Below are positions 54,815-64,000 of a stretch of DNA of 64,000 nt, in pieces. The notes under the pieces are model-generated. The model did no database searches, was not told the DNA's origin, and saw only the letters and a list, made by a program, of their open reading frames with translations. The DNA is from Devosia sp. (lineage in GTDB: Bacteria; Pseudomonadota; Alphaproteobacteria; Rhizobiales; Devosiaceae): the NCBI RefSeq assembly GCF_028290435.1, contig NZ_JAQGJV010000051.1:1-64000 (forward strand), in the 5' to 3' direction. The position numbers and the translations under genes were made by a program. How positions within the stretch are numbered: position 1 is the stretch's first letter; each line of letters starts with the position of its first letter.

Positions 54815-55408
54815 GTGGCTTTGGAAGCGGTGAGCCTGTCAGGCCAGTGGGCGGAGCTTGTTCCGCTGACGGCGGAACATCACGACGCTCTGGTCGAGGT
54901 GGTGCAGGACGGCAATCTTTGGGAGCTGTGGTATACGGGCGTGCCCAGGCCTGAGGCGGTGTCCGCCCATATCGATCGCCTGTTGGACCTTCAGGCGAAA
55001 GGGGCGGTGCTGCCGTTTGCGGTTTTCGACAAAGCGCGAAACCGGGTGGCGGGCATGACGACGTATATGAATATCGATCTCGACGCGCCGCGCCTTGAGA
55101 TCGGCGGCACCTGGTATGCGAAAAGCTCGCAGCGAAGCCCGTTGAATACGGAGGCCAAGCTGCTGTTGCTCAGCCATGCGTTCGAGCGGGTAAACTGCCT
55201 GGCCGTGGAATTTCGCACCCACTTCATGAACCACCAAAGCCGCCGCGCCATCGAGCGCCTGGGCGCCAAGCTCGACGGCGTCTTGCGCCAGCATATGCGG
55301 ATGCGTGATGGCACGCTGCGCGACACCTGCGTCTACAGCATTATCGCATCGGAATGGCCCGCCGTGCGGTCCAACCTGACATGGAAGTTGGCGCAGCCGC
55401 CAGCCTAG
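54815..55408 (+). CDS. GNAT-family N-acetyltransferase
   Basis: The 197-residue product fits the RimJ/RimL-like GNAT group: WAELVPLTAEHHDALVEVV, then AVFDKARNRVAGMTTYMNID, LEIGGTWYAKSSQRSPLNTEAKLLLLSHAFE and FRTHFMNHQSRRAIERLGAKLDGVLRQHM. The usual R/Q-x-x-G-x-A loop is replaced by the SPLNTEAK segment common in this subgroup. The start is GTG at 54815 with GGAGG upstream. The substrate is unknown. Confidence 0.85.
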   Translation: MALEAVSLSGQWAELVPLTAEHHDALVEVVQDGNLWELWYTGVPRPEAVSAHIDRLLDLQAKGAVLPFAVFDKARNRVAGMTTYMNIDLDAPRLEIGGTWYAKSSQRSPLNTEAKLLLLSHAFERVNCLAVEFRTHFMNHQSRRAIERLGAKLDGVLRQHMRMRDGTLRDTCVYSIIASEWPAVRSNLTWKLAQPPA

Positions 55409-55558
55409 CCTCGGCGCTGACCCGGTCGAACGAAGCAGCCATGTGCGGCGGGCGGTTGCCAAGGGCGCGTTGAAACTCTATCCAGCACGGTAATTCGCGA
55501 GCACGCGCGCTTTTTCGCTGCGGCTTCACCAATTTCCTCGTTTTCAGATCGTCTCGCC

Positions 55559-57418
55559 ATGCTGACCATCAATAATCTCATCTATCGCATCCAGGGCCGT
55601 GAATTGTTCGACGGCGCGTCGGTGACGCTGCCGACTGGCTCCAAGACCGGGTTCGTGGGCAAGAACGGCACGGGCAAGACCACGCTGTTCCACCTGATCC
55701 AGAACCATCTGGCGCCGGACGCGGGCAGTATCGAGCTGGTCAAGAAGGCGCGCATCGGCGCGGTGGCGCAGGAAGCGCCGGCCGGCAATGAGACCGTGCT
55801 GGAAGTGGTGATGGCCGCCGACAAGGAGCGCACCGCGCTGATGGCCGAGGCCGAGACGGCGACCGACCCGGAGCGGATCGGCGAAATCTATATGCGGCTG
55901 GCCGATATCGATGCGCATACCGCCGAAGCGCGGGCGTCGACGATTCTGAAGGGCCTTGGCTTCGAGCATGACCGGCAGAACGGGCCGACGCACGAGCTAT
56001 CGGGCGGCTGGCGCATGCGCGTGGCACTGGCCGGCGTGCTGTTCAGCCAGCCGGACCTGCTGCTGCTCGACGAGCCGACCAACTATCTGGATCTGGAAGG
56101 CACGCTGTGGCTGGAGAAGTATCTCGCCACCTATCCCTATACCGTGTTCATGATCAGCCATGACCGTGACCTGCTGAACAAGTCGGTCTCCTCAATCATC
56201 CATCTCGAGCACAAGCATTTGACCTTCTACAAGGGCAATTACGACACGTTCGAAGCCACGCGCCGCATGCAGATGGAGCTGAACAACAAGAGCCGCGAGA
56301 AGTCGCTGGATCAGGCTGCGCATATGCAAAAGTTCGTGGACCGGTTCCGCGCTTCCGCCACCAAGGCCAAACAGGCCCAGGCGCGCATCAAGATGATCGA
56401 GAAGCTGAAGCCGCCGGCGGCGATGTTCGACGAATATTCGGCGCCGTTCACCTTCCAGCAGCCCAAGGCGGAAGCGGCGACGCCGATGATTTCGCTGGAT
56501 GGCGTTTCGGCGGGCTATGGCGACAAGACCATTCTGCGCAACATCAACATGCGCATCGACCCGGAAGACCGGATCGCGCTGATCGGGGTCAACGGCAATG
56601 GCAAATCGACCTTCGCCAAGCTGTTGGCGGGCGATATCAAGCCGCTGAGCGGGACGTTCAACAAGGGCAAGAAGCTGGAGATCGCGCATTTTGCGCAGCA
56701 CCAGATGGATAAGCTCAAGCCGGAATGGACGCCGTTCGAGCACATTATCGAGCTGATGCCGACGGACCCCGAAAGCAAGCGCCGCTCGCGATTGAGCCAG
56801 ATGGGTCTGACCAAGTCGCGCATGGATACCCCGGCCAAGAACCTGAGCGGTGGCGAGCGGGCGCGGCTGCTGATGGGGCTGATCACGTTCGGCGGGCCGG
56901 GGATGATGATCCTCGACGAGCCGACCAACCATCTCGATATCGACAGCCGCGACGCGCTGGTGCATGCGCTGAACGATTATGAGGGCGCGGTGCTCATCAT
57001 CAGCCACGATCGCCATCTGGTCGAGGCGACCTGCGATACGCTGTGGATCGCCGAGGGCGGCACGATCAAGGTGCTGGACGAGGATCTGGACAGCTATCAG
57101 CGCAGCATCGTGGGCGGCAAGGAGCCCAAGGGCAGCAAGGAAGACCGCAAGGCGGCCAAGCAGGAGGCCGCGGCCAAGCGCGAGGCGATCGCACCGATCA
57201 AGGCGAGCATCAAGGACGCGGAAACCAAGATCGCGCGTTTGAAGGTGGAAATCGGGAAAATCCAGAACCAGTTGGACGACCCGAAGATCTACAACGGGCC
57301 GGCTGACCGGCTGATTGCGCTGGGCAAGGATAAGGCGCGGTTTGGCGCCGACCTCGACACGACCGAAGAGCAATGGCTGGCGCTGAGCGCCGAGCTGGAG
57401 AGCGCCGAAAACGCCTAG
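55559..57418 (+). CDS. ABC-F family ATPase
   Basis: The 619-residue soluble protein has two ABC domains joined by a helical linker, and no membrane segments. Walker A motifs are GKNGTGKTT and GVNGNGKST; signatures ELSGGWRMRVALAG and NLSGGERARLLMG; Walker B LLLLDEPTNYLD and MMILDEPTNHLD. A charged C-terminal coiled coil ends the protein. ABC-F proteins act on ribosomes; this one resembles the YheS/Uup side of the family. Its exact role is unclear. Confidence 0.92.
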   Translation: MLTINNLIYRIQGRELFDGASVTLPTGSKTGFVGKNGTGKTTLFHLIQNHLAPDAGSIELVKKARIGAVAQEAPAGNETVLEVVMAADKERTALMAEAETATDPERIGEIYMRLADIDAHTAEARASTILKGLGFEHDRQNGPTHELSGGWRMRVALAGVLFSQPDLLLLDEPTNYLDLEGTLWLEKYLATYPYTVFMISHDRDLLNKSVSSIIHLEHKHLTFYKGNYDTFEATRRMQMELNNKSREKSLDQAAHMQKFVDRFRASATKAKQAQARIKMIEKLKPPAAMFDEYSAPFTFQQPKAEAATPMISLDGVSAGYGDKTILRNINMRIDPEDRIALIGVNGNGKSTFAKLLAGDIKPLSGTFNKGKKLEIAHFAQHQMDKLKPEWTPFEHIIELMPTDPESKRRSRLSQMGLTKSRMDTPAKNLSGGERARLLMGLITFGGPGMMILDEPTNHLDIDSRDALVHALNDYEGAVLIISHDRHLVEATCDTLWIAEGGTIKVLDEDLDSYQRSIVGGKEPKGSKEDRKAAKQEAAAKREAIAPIKASIKDAETKIARLKVEIGKIQNQLDDPKIYNGPADRLIALGKDKARFGADLDTTEEQWLALSAELESAENA

Positions 57419-57558
57419 TGCAACTGGCCGCACGTGGCGCTATTCCGTGCGGACTAGTCTTGGCGAGAGCAGCGATTAACTGGGTGGCGTGACGTGAGTT
57501 GACACGAACGCCCGGTTGCACTTTGGTGGCGCCAGCTACTCCGGCTGAAAGTCAGTAC

Positions 57559-58452
57559 ATGCGCGCGTCACGCATCCGCCTGGTCCTCGTTCTCCTCGCG
57601 GTAATCCTTGGCGCTGGTTCGGTCGCTGCACAGCCGACGAGCAAGGCGCAACGCGCCACGATCAACCGTTTTGCCGCCAACAATAGCCTGTTCGTGCTGT
57701 ATCATGAGATCGGGCACATGCTGGTGCACCAGCTCAACCTGCCCGTGCTGGGCAAGGAAGAGGACGCGGCCGACAATATGGCGACCTGGACCCTGCTGCG
57801 CAAAGGCACGCCGGAGGCCGACCAGGCGCTGGCGGACGCGGCGTATGGCTGGCTGCTGTCGGGCCAGGCCTATGCCAGCACGATCGAAGACGAGGACCTT
57901 TACGGCAACCATAGCCTCGACCGACAAAGGGCCTTCCAGATCGTCTGCCTGATGGTGGGCAGCAATGAATCCGCGTTCCGGCCGATCGCCAACGAATATG
58001 CCATCGACAACGATCGCCAGACCAGTTGCGCCGACGATTATTATACCGTCAACCGAAGTCTGGAGGGTCTGCTCGGCTCGCGCGCGGGTAAGAACGGCCA
58101 CGGCACCAAGGTCACCGTGACTTATCACGATGCCGGCGGGCAGCTGAAAAAGGCGGCCGATGCCTTTCGCGCCAGCGGCGTGTTCGACCAGGTGGCCGAG
58201 GAAGTGCGCACCAATTACAGCATTTCCACCCCGCTCAAGTTCAATGCGGAGCGCTGTGGCGAGGCCAACGCGTTCTACGATCCGGACAATGACGAAGTGA
58301 TCTTCTGCTACGAGCTGATGCAGGACTATATCGACCTGTATTCGGCCGATATTCCGGCCAGCGACGTGTCGGCCGAACCGCGCCCTACGGGTACGGGCAA
58401 ATCGAAGAATCAGCCCACGTCGACGGGCACGAGCGTGTCGCAGAAGAATTAG
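57559..58452 (+). CDS. DUF4344 putative zinc metallopeptidase, paralogue 1
   Basis: The 297-residue product has a signal peptide (RIRLVLVLLAVILGAGSVAA), then the HExxH site at residues 49-53 (FVLYHEIGHML) followed by GKEEDAADNMA, a possible third-ligand Glu region. Further conserved parts are YGNHSLDRQRAFQIVCLMVG and NAFYDPDNDEVIFCYEL. The tail is Thr/Ser/Lys-rich. The family is predicted peptidases of unknown substrate; four or more cysteines suggest periplasmic disulfides. The ATG at 57559 is chosen because the signal peptide begins there. Confidence 0.85.
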   Translation: MRASRIRLVLVLLAVILGAGSVAAQPTSKAQRATINRFAANNSLFVLYHEIGHMLVHQLNLPVLGKEEDAADNMATWTLLRKGTPEADQALADAAYGWLLSGQAYASTIEDEDLYGNHSLDRQRAFQIVCLMVGSNESAFRPIANEYAIDNDRQTSCADDYYTVNRSLEGLLGSRAGKNGHGTKVTVTYHDAGGQLKKAADAFRASGVFDQVAEEVRTNYSISTPLKFNAERCGEANAFYDPDNDEVIFCYELMQDYIDLYSADIPASDVSAEPRPTGTGKSKNQPTSTGTSVSQKN

Positions 58453-58493
58453 ATTTCCGCGCTATGCGGGCCAGAAATACGGGGACTTGAGGG

Positions 58494-59378
58494 ATGGACT
58501 TGCTACGAACTGCTGCGGCGGCGCTGCTTTGCTGCGCCATGTGGACTGCCACCGCCATCGCGCAGGATGACCCCGAACAAGTCGAGTCAGACGCGATAGA
58601 CTTTGCCCTGCACGATGCCGAATACACAATGTATCATGAGATCGGGCATCTGTTGGTCAACGAGCTGGACCTGCCGGTGCTGGGCAAGGAGGAAGACGCG
58701 GCCGATGCGCTGGCCGTTATCCTGATGCTCAACGACACCGCGGACCTCGATGAGTCGGCCAACGCCTTGGTCGATAGCGCCGATGGCTGGTATTATAACG
58801 CGGTCAAGGCCAACCGGGCGACGGTGGAAGACCTGATGTATTACGACTCGCATAGCCTGGATATCCAGCGCGCCTATGCGATGGTCTGCATGATGGTGGG
58901 GGCCCAGCCCGAAGCGTTCAAGGAAACCGCCGACGGGTTCAACATGGACGCCGATGGGCAGGAGCAGTGTTCCTACACCTATTCGGATGCCGAGCGGGCG
59001 TGGAACAAACTGCTGGAGCCGTTCCTTGCGGTCGAGGGGGGACCGGTGGGCGAGCCGATCACTGTCGTCTATGAGGACGCGGCGCCGGGCTTCGAGCAGT
59101 ACAAGGACGAATTGCAGTCGCGCGCCATTTTGGACAATGCAGCGGCGCTGGTCTCGGCCAAGTTCGTATTGCCGCGGCCGATCACGTTCCTCGGAACGCA
59201 GTGCGATACGGCCAATGCCTGGTACAGCAATAGCGATGCGCAGATCACCTATTGCTACACGCTGACCGGCGACATGCACGACCTCTACGTCAATGACATC
59301 ATCGGCTCGGGCAGCGATGAGGACACCAGCGACGAGGATACCGGCGAGACCGACGACAGCGAGGAAGTGACCGAATAG
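58494..59378 (+). CDS. DUF4344 putative zinc metallopeptidase, paralogue 2
   Basis: The 294-residue product has the same order as the upstream gene: signal peptide (AAAALLCCAMWTATAIA), HEIGH at 48-52 (YTMYHEIGHLL), GKEEDAADALA, YYDSHSLDIQRAYAMVCMMVG, NAWYSNSDAQITYCYTL. It differs in a strongly acidic tail (about 24 residues of Asp, Glu, Ser, Thr). The 41-bp spacing suggests one transcript. It is an old tandem duplicate: motifs are kept but most other positions differ. Confidence 0.85.
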   Translation: MDLLRTAAAALLCCAMWTATAIAQDDPEQVESDAIDFALHDAEYTMYHEIGHLLVNELDLPVLGKEEDAADALAVILMLNDTADLDESANALVDSADGWYYNAVKANRATVEDLMYYDSHSLDIQRAYAMVCMMVGAQPEAFKETADGFNMDADGQEQCSYTYSDAERAWNKLLEPFLAVEGGPVGEPITVVYEDAAPGFEQYKDELQSRAILDNAAALVSAKFVLPRPITFLGTQCDTANAWYSNSDAQITYCYTLTGDMHDLYVNDIIGSGSDEDTSDEDTGETDDSEEVTE

Positions 59379-59409
59379 CGGGCGGCTTCAACCAACGGGA
59401 CCGCTGGCG

Positions 59410-59856
59410 TCAGGCCTTCTTGACCCAGCGGCCGTCGGGTTCTTGCTGCCAGTAGGTCAGGGTATTGCCGGGAAGCAGGTTGCGCCAGGCAATGCGGGCT
59501 TCGCTGACGGCGTCGGGGTCGTGGCCGGAGAACATGTAGACGATACGCTGGTAGCCCTCGGCGGTCTGGGGCACGGCGCGATCGATGAAGAAGCGGACGG
59601 CGGCGCCATTGGGATTGTCGTTCGCCGTGGTGATGAGGATGGGCTGGAGCGCGTCGGTGTCCTCGCCGGCCAGGCCATGGGCAAGGAAACTGTCGTCGCG
59701 ATAGGTCCATAGATGGGCATCGAGCGCTTCGGCCCGCTCGGTGCTGCCGACTTCGATCACGGCGCGCCAGCCGCGCTCCAGGGTCTTCTCCAGCAATTGG
59801 GGAATGACCGCTTCGAGCGGGCGCTGTTCGAGGTGATAGAAGAGAACGTCGGGCAT
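59410..59856 (-). CDS. holC: DNA polymerase III chi subunit
   Basis: The 148-residue product has the HolC pattern: VLFYHLEQRPLEAVIPQLLEKTLERGWRAVIEVGS, ALDAHLWTYRDDSFLAHGLAG and a late RIVYMFSGHDPDAVSEARIAWR. Chi links the clamp loader to SSB. It follows pepA by 8 bp, the usual pepA-holC operon. Confidence 0.92.
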   Translation of the reverse strand: MPDVLFYHLEQRPLEAVIPQLLEKTLERGWRAVIEVGSTERAEALDAHLWTYRDDSFLAHGLAGEDTDALQPILITTANDNPNGAAVRFFIDRAVPQTAEGYQRIVYMFSGHDPDAVSEARIAWRNLLPGNTLTYWQQEPDGRWVKKA

Positions 59857-59864
59857 AGCGTTCT

Positions 59865-61355
59865 TTAGCCCTGATAATAGTCCCTGACCAGCCGATCGAG
59901 CAGCGCGACGCCGTAGCCGGAGGCCCAGGAGGTGTTGATTTCGGTGGCGCTGGTGCCGAAGGCGGTGCCGGCGATATCGAGGTGGGCCCAGGGCACGCCA
60001 TTGACGAAGCGCTGCAGGAACTGGGCGGCGAGAATGGAGCCACCGGCGCGGCCGGCGGAATTCTTGATATCGGCGAAGCGCGACTCGATGATCTTGTCAT
60101 AGGCCGGCCCGAGCGGCATGCGCCAGAGCTTCTCGTTGGCGGCGATGCCGGCATTGAGGAGTTGGGCGGAGAGCTCGTCATTGTTGGAGAACAGCCCGCC
60201 GTGATCATGGCCGAGGGCCACGATGATGGCGCCGGTCAGGGTGGCGAGGTTGATCATGAATTTGGGCTTGAAGCGGTCCTGCGTGTACCAGAGCGCGTCG
60301 GCAAGCACGAGGCGGCCTTCTGCATCGGTATTGATCACCTCGATGGTGGTGCCGCTCATCGCCTTGACGATATCGCCCGGGCGAACGGCGTTGGCATCGG
60401 GCATGTTTTCGACGAGGCCAATGACGCCGACGGCGTTGACGGGGGCTTTTCGCGTGGCGAGGGCGAGCATCAGGCCGGTGACGGCCGCGGCGCCGCCCAT
60501 GTCGCCCTTCATATCTTCCATCGAGCCGGCGGGCTTGATGGAAATGCCGCCGGTATCGAAGACGACGCCCTTGCCGACAAAGGCAATCGGCTGCACGCCG
60601 GACTTGCCGCCGAGCCAGCGCATGACTACGAGGCGCGCCGGGCGGGAGGAGCCCTGGGCGACGCAGAGCAGCGAATTCATGCCGAGGCGCTGCATTTCCT
60701 CGGGTTCGAGGATTTCGACTTCGACACCGAGCTTACTGAGTTCGGCTGCCTTGGCGGCGAATTCCAGCGGGCCGAGGACGTTGGCGGGCTCGTTGATCAG
60801 GTCGCGGGCCAGTAATGTGCCCTCGACGGTGGCGGCACGGTCGGCGATGGCGGCATCGACGGCCGGCTGGTCATTAACCACGAGGGTGATGGTGAGTGTC
60901 GCCGGAGCGTCATCGGGCTTGGCGGACTTGTATTTGTCAAACCTGTAGTGGCGCAGGCGGAGGCCCGCGGCGAGTTCGGCCACGGCGGCCGGCGTGGCAT
61001 CGGCACCGTCGAGAATCACCGCAACGGTTTCGGCGCGCATTGGGCCGAGCTTGCCGAGGAGCGAGCCGCCGCGATCTGTCCAGGCATTGAGGGCCGCCCC
61101 CTCCCCGGCCTTGCCGGTGCCGAGCACCAGGAGGCGCGACGCGGCGACGCCATTGGGCGCCAGGAGGTCCAGCACCTGGCCTTGGCGACCCTTGAAGCCG
61201 GCGGTATTGGACACCGCCTGCCAATCCAGCCCCGTTGCAGACCAGATTTCCGCACCGGCGCCCGCAGGGGGAACGCCTTCGGCGGCGTAGATGACGGTCA
61301 GCGCTGCGCCCGCAGCCGACTGGGCGGCGGTGTGGATAATCAGACTTTGGGACAT
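59865..61355 (-). CDS. pepA: Leucyl aminopeptidase (M17)
   Basis: The 496-residue product has the M17 two-metal site: [20 protein letters not shown] (Lys/Asp), GDMGGAAAV, and the family signature [14 protein letters not shown]. The hexameric enzyme removes N-terminal Leu and similar residues, and in E. coli also acts in DNA recombination and transcription control. It is divergent from lptF. Confidence 0.95.
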   Translation of the reverse strand: MSQSLIIHTAAQSAAGAALTVIYAAEGVPPAGAGAEIWSATGLDWQAVSNTAGFKGRQGQVLDLLAPNGVAASRLLVLGTGKAGEGAALNAWTDRGGSLLGKLGPMRAETVAVILDGADATPAAVAELAAGLRLRHYRFDKYKSAKPDDAPATLTITLVVNDQPAVDAAIADRAATVEGTLLARDLINEPANVLGPLEFAAKAAELSKLGVEVEILEPEEMQRLGMNSLLCVAQGSSRPARLVVMRWLGGKSGVQPIAFVGKGVVFDTGGISIKPAGSMEDMKGDMGGAAAVTGLMLALATRKAPVNAVGVIGLVENMPDANAVRPGDIVKAMSGTTIEVINTDAEGRLVLADALWYTQDRFKPKFMINLATLTGAIIVALGHDHGGLFSNNDELSAQLLNAGIAANEKLWRMPLGPAYDKIIESRFADIKNSAGRAGGSILAAQFLQRFVNGVPWAHLDIAGTAFGTSATEINTSWASGYGVALLDRLVRDYYQG

Positions 61356-61539
61356 GCAATGGGCCTTCTTGGGCAGTCTTCAGGTGGCTTGGGCAGGGTG
61401 TTCAGGATTGTTGGGTTTGCCGGCCGCGTCAATCCCGCAACACGGCAAAGGCAAATCCGCGCAGGCGTCTACGCGTCCTTGTTTGAGACGGCGAACTGGC
61501 CGAATGATGGCACGTCATATTGGGTACCATAGCGAGCAC

Positions 61540-62613
61540 ATGAGGCGACTGACCCGCTATCTGGCAAGATTGTTTGCCGTCGATGCGCTGATCCTGTTTG
61601 CGGTCGTGTGTGGACTGCTGTGGATGGTCAACTGCCTGCGCTCGTTCGACGTGGTTTCGGTCAAGGGCCAGGGCGTGCTGACGCTGGCCTATCAGGGCCT
61701 GCTGACCATGCCGCCGCTGGCGCTGGTTTTCTTCTATGTGTGTGTCGGCATCGGCATGGCGCGGGCCCTGCAGGCGCTCAAGACCAATCACGAATTGCAC
61801 ATTATCCACACCACCGACGGGTTGCGCAGCCTGTTCGGCGCGACCGCGACGGTGGCGACGATCGGCGTGCTGTGCGTGCTGGTGCTGTCCAACTTCCTCG
61901 ATCCGTGGGCCACGCGGGGCCTGAACCAGTTGACCGCCAGCGTGGCGGCGGACCTGGTGAGCTCGACGCTCAAGCCAAAGCGCTTCACCCAGGTGACGCC
62001 GGGCGTGGTGCTGCTGATCGGCGGGCGTTCAGGCGAGGGCGAAATCACCGAGTTTTTCGCCGACGACCGGCGCGACCCCGCCGTGCGGCGCACCTATATC
62101 GCCAAATCCGCGCGGATTTCGAGCGACGGTAAGAACTATGTGCTCGAGCTGCATGACGGGACATTGCAATATTCCGAGCAAGTCGGCCGGTTTTCGGAAA
62201 TTTCGTTCGCGCGCTATGACCTGAGCGTGGACCAATTGTCCCAGCCGCTGGCGCAGCCGGACCCGCTGGCGGAGCGCGATAGCCTGCAACTGGTCAGCGA
62301 TGCGCTGGCGAGCGGCGACTGGCCGGAGCCGGTGGTCGACAGATTGCTCAAGCGGATGAACGAAGCCCTCAGCGTTATCGGCATCTGCATGCTGGTGCTG
62401 GCGCTTTCGGGCTTTCCGAGCGGACGACGGGGCGGGCGGATCGCGGTGCCGATGGAAGTGGCGGTCCTGCTGCTGGCTTTCGCCGAGCGCGGGGTCAGTT
62501 CCTACAGTCCCCTTGGACCGGCGACCGGGGCGCTGCTGATGATGGGGGCCGCGGCGATCATCATCTTCGTACGTGCCCGCCCGCGCCGCATCCAATACGC
62601 GGTGATGGCATGA
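61540..62613 (+). CDS. lptF: LPS export ABC transporter permease LptF
   Basis: The 357-residue inner-membrane protein has N-terminal membrane helices (LTRYLARLFAVDALILFAVVCGLLWMV), a large periplasmic beta-jellyroll (about 130-270) and three C-terminal helices. With LptG and LptB it extracts LPS from the inner membrane. The start at 61540 (MRRLTRYLARLF) is chosen from the family N-terminus; an upstream open frame to 61291 is pepA leader. It is coupled to lptG (ATGA, 62610-62613). Confidence 0.92.
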   Translation: MRRLTRYLARLFAVDALILFAVVCGLLWMVNCLRSFDVVSVKGQGVLTLAYQGLLTMPPLALVFFYVCVGIGMARALQALKTNHELHIIHTTDGLRSLFGATATVATIGVLCVLVLSNFLDPWATRGLNQLTASVAADLVSSTLKPKRFTQVTPGVVLLIGGRSGEGEITEFFADDRRDPAVRRTYIAKSARISSDGKNYVLELHDGTLQYSEQVGRFSEISFARYDLSVDQLSQPLAQPDPLAERDSLQLVSDALASGDWPEPVVDRLLKRMNEALSVIGICMLVLALSGFPSGRRGGRIAVPMEVAVLLLAFAERGVSSYSPLGPATGALLMMGAAAIIIFVRARPRRIQYAVMA

Positions 62614-63680
62614 CCAGAATCGACTGGCTGGTGCTGAAGCGGGTGATGAGCCGGATCGCGGTGACGCTGATCGTGTTCTACGGGATCATTGCGCTAGTGG
62701 AATCGCTGGATACCTGGCGGTTCAACTTCATCGCCCAAAACAGCGGCGTCGGCATGGCGATCCTCAGCGTGGTGGCCAGCGGCATGCGCTGGACCATCAA
62801 GACGCTGCCGGTGACGGTGCTGATGGGGGCGATTCTCGGCCTCATCGACCTTAAGGCCAAGCATGAGCTGACCATCATCAAGGCCAGCGGGATCTCGATA
62901 TGGCGGGTGGTTCGCGCGCCAACCGTGGCGCTGTTGATCGCCAGTTTCGGCATTTCGCTGGGGGCGGAGACGGCCAGCACGCTAGTGGTGCGGGAGCTGG
63001 TCCCCACACCACCGGGCGAAGCAGCGCTGTTGACTCCGCCGGGCGAAATCTGGCTGGAGCAGCGCAGCGGCGATCAGCATTACGTGATGATGGCGACCGG
63101 CATGCAGACAGGTGGCGCCGTGCTGGGCGGGGTGACGGTGTTCCAGATCGGCGGCACCACCGGGCGCCGGATCGAGGCCGAACAAGCGATTCTCAAGCCG
63201 GGGCACTGGGTGTTGCCGGTAGCGATTTTCCGCAGCCCGGATGCGCCGGCGCGCATGGTGGAAAACTACGAACTCTCGACCTCATCGACCGCGGCGGAGC
63301 TGGATCTGCGCCTATCCTCGACGGAAGACATGACGTTTTTTGAACTGGCAGCGCTGTTGAAGGCGGGCGTTTCGGACAATGCCATCAAGTCGGCGGCGAC
63401 GATGCGGCTGATCAAGCTGCTGGCCATGCCGCTGGTGCTAACCGGTTCGCTGTTCATTGCATTTGCATTTACCGCAGGTTATCGAAGGTCCGATAAATAT
63501 GGTCGGGCGGTCCTTTATGGGATCGTGCTGGGTTTTGTCGTGTTTGTGATTACCGAGATGGCTGACCGGGCTGGGTCTGCCGGCGTTCTCGATCCGACAT
63601 TCGCGGCAATCGGACCTGCATTTGTGGCCATCGTCATCGGCGTGACGGTGCTGCTCTACAAAGAAGACGGGCGTACGTGA
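62610..63680 (+). CDS. lptG: LPS export ABC transporter permease LptG
   Basis: The 356-residue protein shares the LptF layout: TM helices at both ends and a periplasmic jellyroll, with the coupling helix region LKAKHELTIIKASGISIWRVV typical of LptF/G. It overlaps both neighbours by 4 bp (ATGA with lptF; GTGA with lptD). Confidence 0.93.
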   Translation: MTRIDWLVLKRVMSRIAVTLIVFYGIIALVESLDTWRFNFIAQNSGVGMAILSVVASGMRWTIKTLPVTVLMGAILGLIDLKAKHELTIIKASGISIWRVVRAPTVALLIASFGISLGAETASTLVVRELVPTPPGEAALLTPPGEIWLEQRSGDQHYVMMATGMQTGGAVLGGVTVFQIGGTTGRRIEAEQAILKPGHWVLPVAIFRSPDAPARMVENYELSTSSTAAELDLRLSSTEDMTFFELAALLKAGVSDNAIKSAATMRLIKLLAMPLVLTGSLFIAFAFTAGYRRSDKYGRAVLYGIVLGFVVFVITEMADRAGSAGVLDPTFAAIGPAFVAIVIGVTVLLYKEDGRT

Positions 63681-64000
63681 GTAAACGGGGCTGGGCAAGC
63701 ATCAAGAGTACGTTGCGCCTGGCCGTTGCCAGTGCCGTGGCGCTGTGCATGCTTGGCAGCGTCGCCATGGCCCAATTGGTTCCCGCTGACTTTTTCAATG
63801 CGCCGGTCGATCCCAAAGCACCGACTTCGGTGGAAGCCGACGATCTGCAGGTCGATGCGCCCACCAGCATCATCACCGCCACGGGCGACGTGGTGCTGGG
63901 CTATGGCGGCTACGTCATCAAGGGGCAGAAGCTGGTGTTCAACCGCAGCACCCAGGATGCCCATTTCATCGGCGCGGTGACCATCACCGACCCATCCGGC
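63677..64000 (+). CDS. lptD: LPS-assembly outer-membrane protein LptD, N-terminal part
   Basis: From the GTG at 63677, 108 codons remain open to the window edge. The product has a signal peptide (TLRLAVASAVALCMLGSVAMA) and then the OstA-like jellyroll start: SVEADDLQVDAPTSIITATGDVVL and VIKGQKLVFNRSTQDAHFIG. Position after lptF-lptG and the long leader fit LptD, the outer-membrane LPS insertase. LptA has the same fold but is normally elsewhere and shorter; the 3' part is needed to decide fully. Confidence 0.85.
   Translation, partial: MSKRGWASIKSTLRLAVASAVALCMLGSVAMAQLVPADFFNAPVDPKAPTSVEADDLQVDAPTSIITATGDVVLGYGGYVIKGQKLVFNRSTQDAHFIGAVTITDPSG

Overview
The window is one continuous piece of a GC-rich alphaproteobacterial chromosome. 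The housekeeping order rsh-pyrE-acpS-lepB-rnc-era-recO-parC, with rpoZ upstream, dapA-smpB nearby and holC-pepA divergent from lptF-lptG-lptD, is characteristic of Hyphomicrobiales. The 489-residue porin and overall gene content fit a Devosia-like bacterium best; that genus-level guess is inference. Both ends cut genes: a Dabb-domain protein at the left and lptD at the right.

Layout. 1-13,420: mostly minus-strand core genes (parC, recO, era, rnc, lepB, acpS, pyrE, rsh, rpoZ, smpB, dapA). Many are joined by 4-bp start/stop overlaps, which indicates translational coupling. A small marR/monooxygenase cassette has been inserted exactly at the start codon of recO and is flanked by a second, decayed copy of the recO 5' end. 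The smpB frame is cut by an in-frame TAA that removes the functionally essential C-terminal tail, although the tail codons are still readable behind it. 13,668-21,670: cell-envelope genes (lytic transglycosylase, an alpha/beta hydrolase lacking its catalytic residues, a repeat-containing OmpA-type protein, a major porin with a structured leader) and an SDR enzyme.

21,804-41,921 is the accessory heart of the window. It holds a GntR regulator with nagA and a SIS-domain aminosugar phosphate enzyme; murQ (MurNAc-6-P etherase); a D-threonine-aldolase-like enzyme, an SDR and a RidA protein; two different M81 (MlrC-type) metallohydrolases; a GH20 hexosaminidase without signal peptide; an RpiR regulator; a complete sugar ABC importer; a Gfo/Idh/MocA dehydrogenase; and an MFS transporter. 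Read together this looks like uptake and intracellular breakdown of aminosugar oligosaccharides, probably including MurNAc-containing peptidoglycan fragments. The M81 hydrolases and the D-amino-acid-type aldolase could handle attached or co-imported D-amino-acid peptides. TGGTAT/ATACCA half-sites recur in its control regions.

42,000-61,355: unrelated single genes and small units: tRNA-Ser(GCU), a DUF2147 protein, a GST, a TSUP permease, a molybdopterin oxidoreductase, a small multidrug resistance-type guanidinium exporter preceded by a textbook two-hairpin guanidine-II riboswitch, DUF1801 and GFA proteins, a pentapeptide-repeat protein, a DEAD-box helicase, ndk with a tautomerase, a GNAT, an ABC-F protein, two tandem DUF4344 zinc-protease-like paralogues, holC and pepA. 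61,540-64,000: the lptF-lptG-lptD start of the LPS export operon.

Three families of palindromic intergenic repeats are scattered through the window, between genes. No insertion sequence, prophage, CRISPR array or rRNA was seen.
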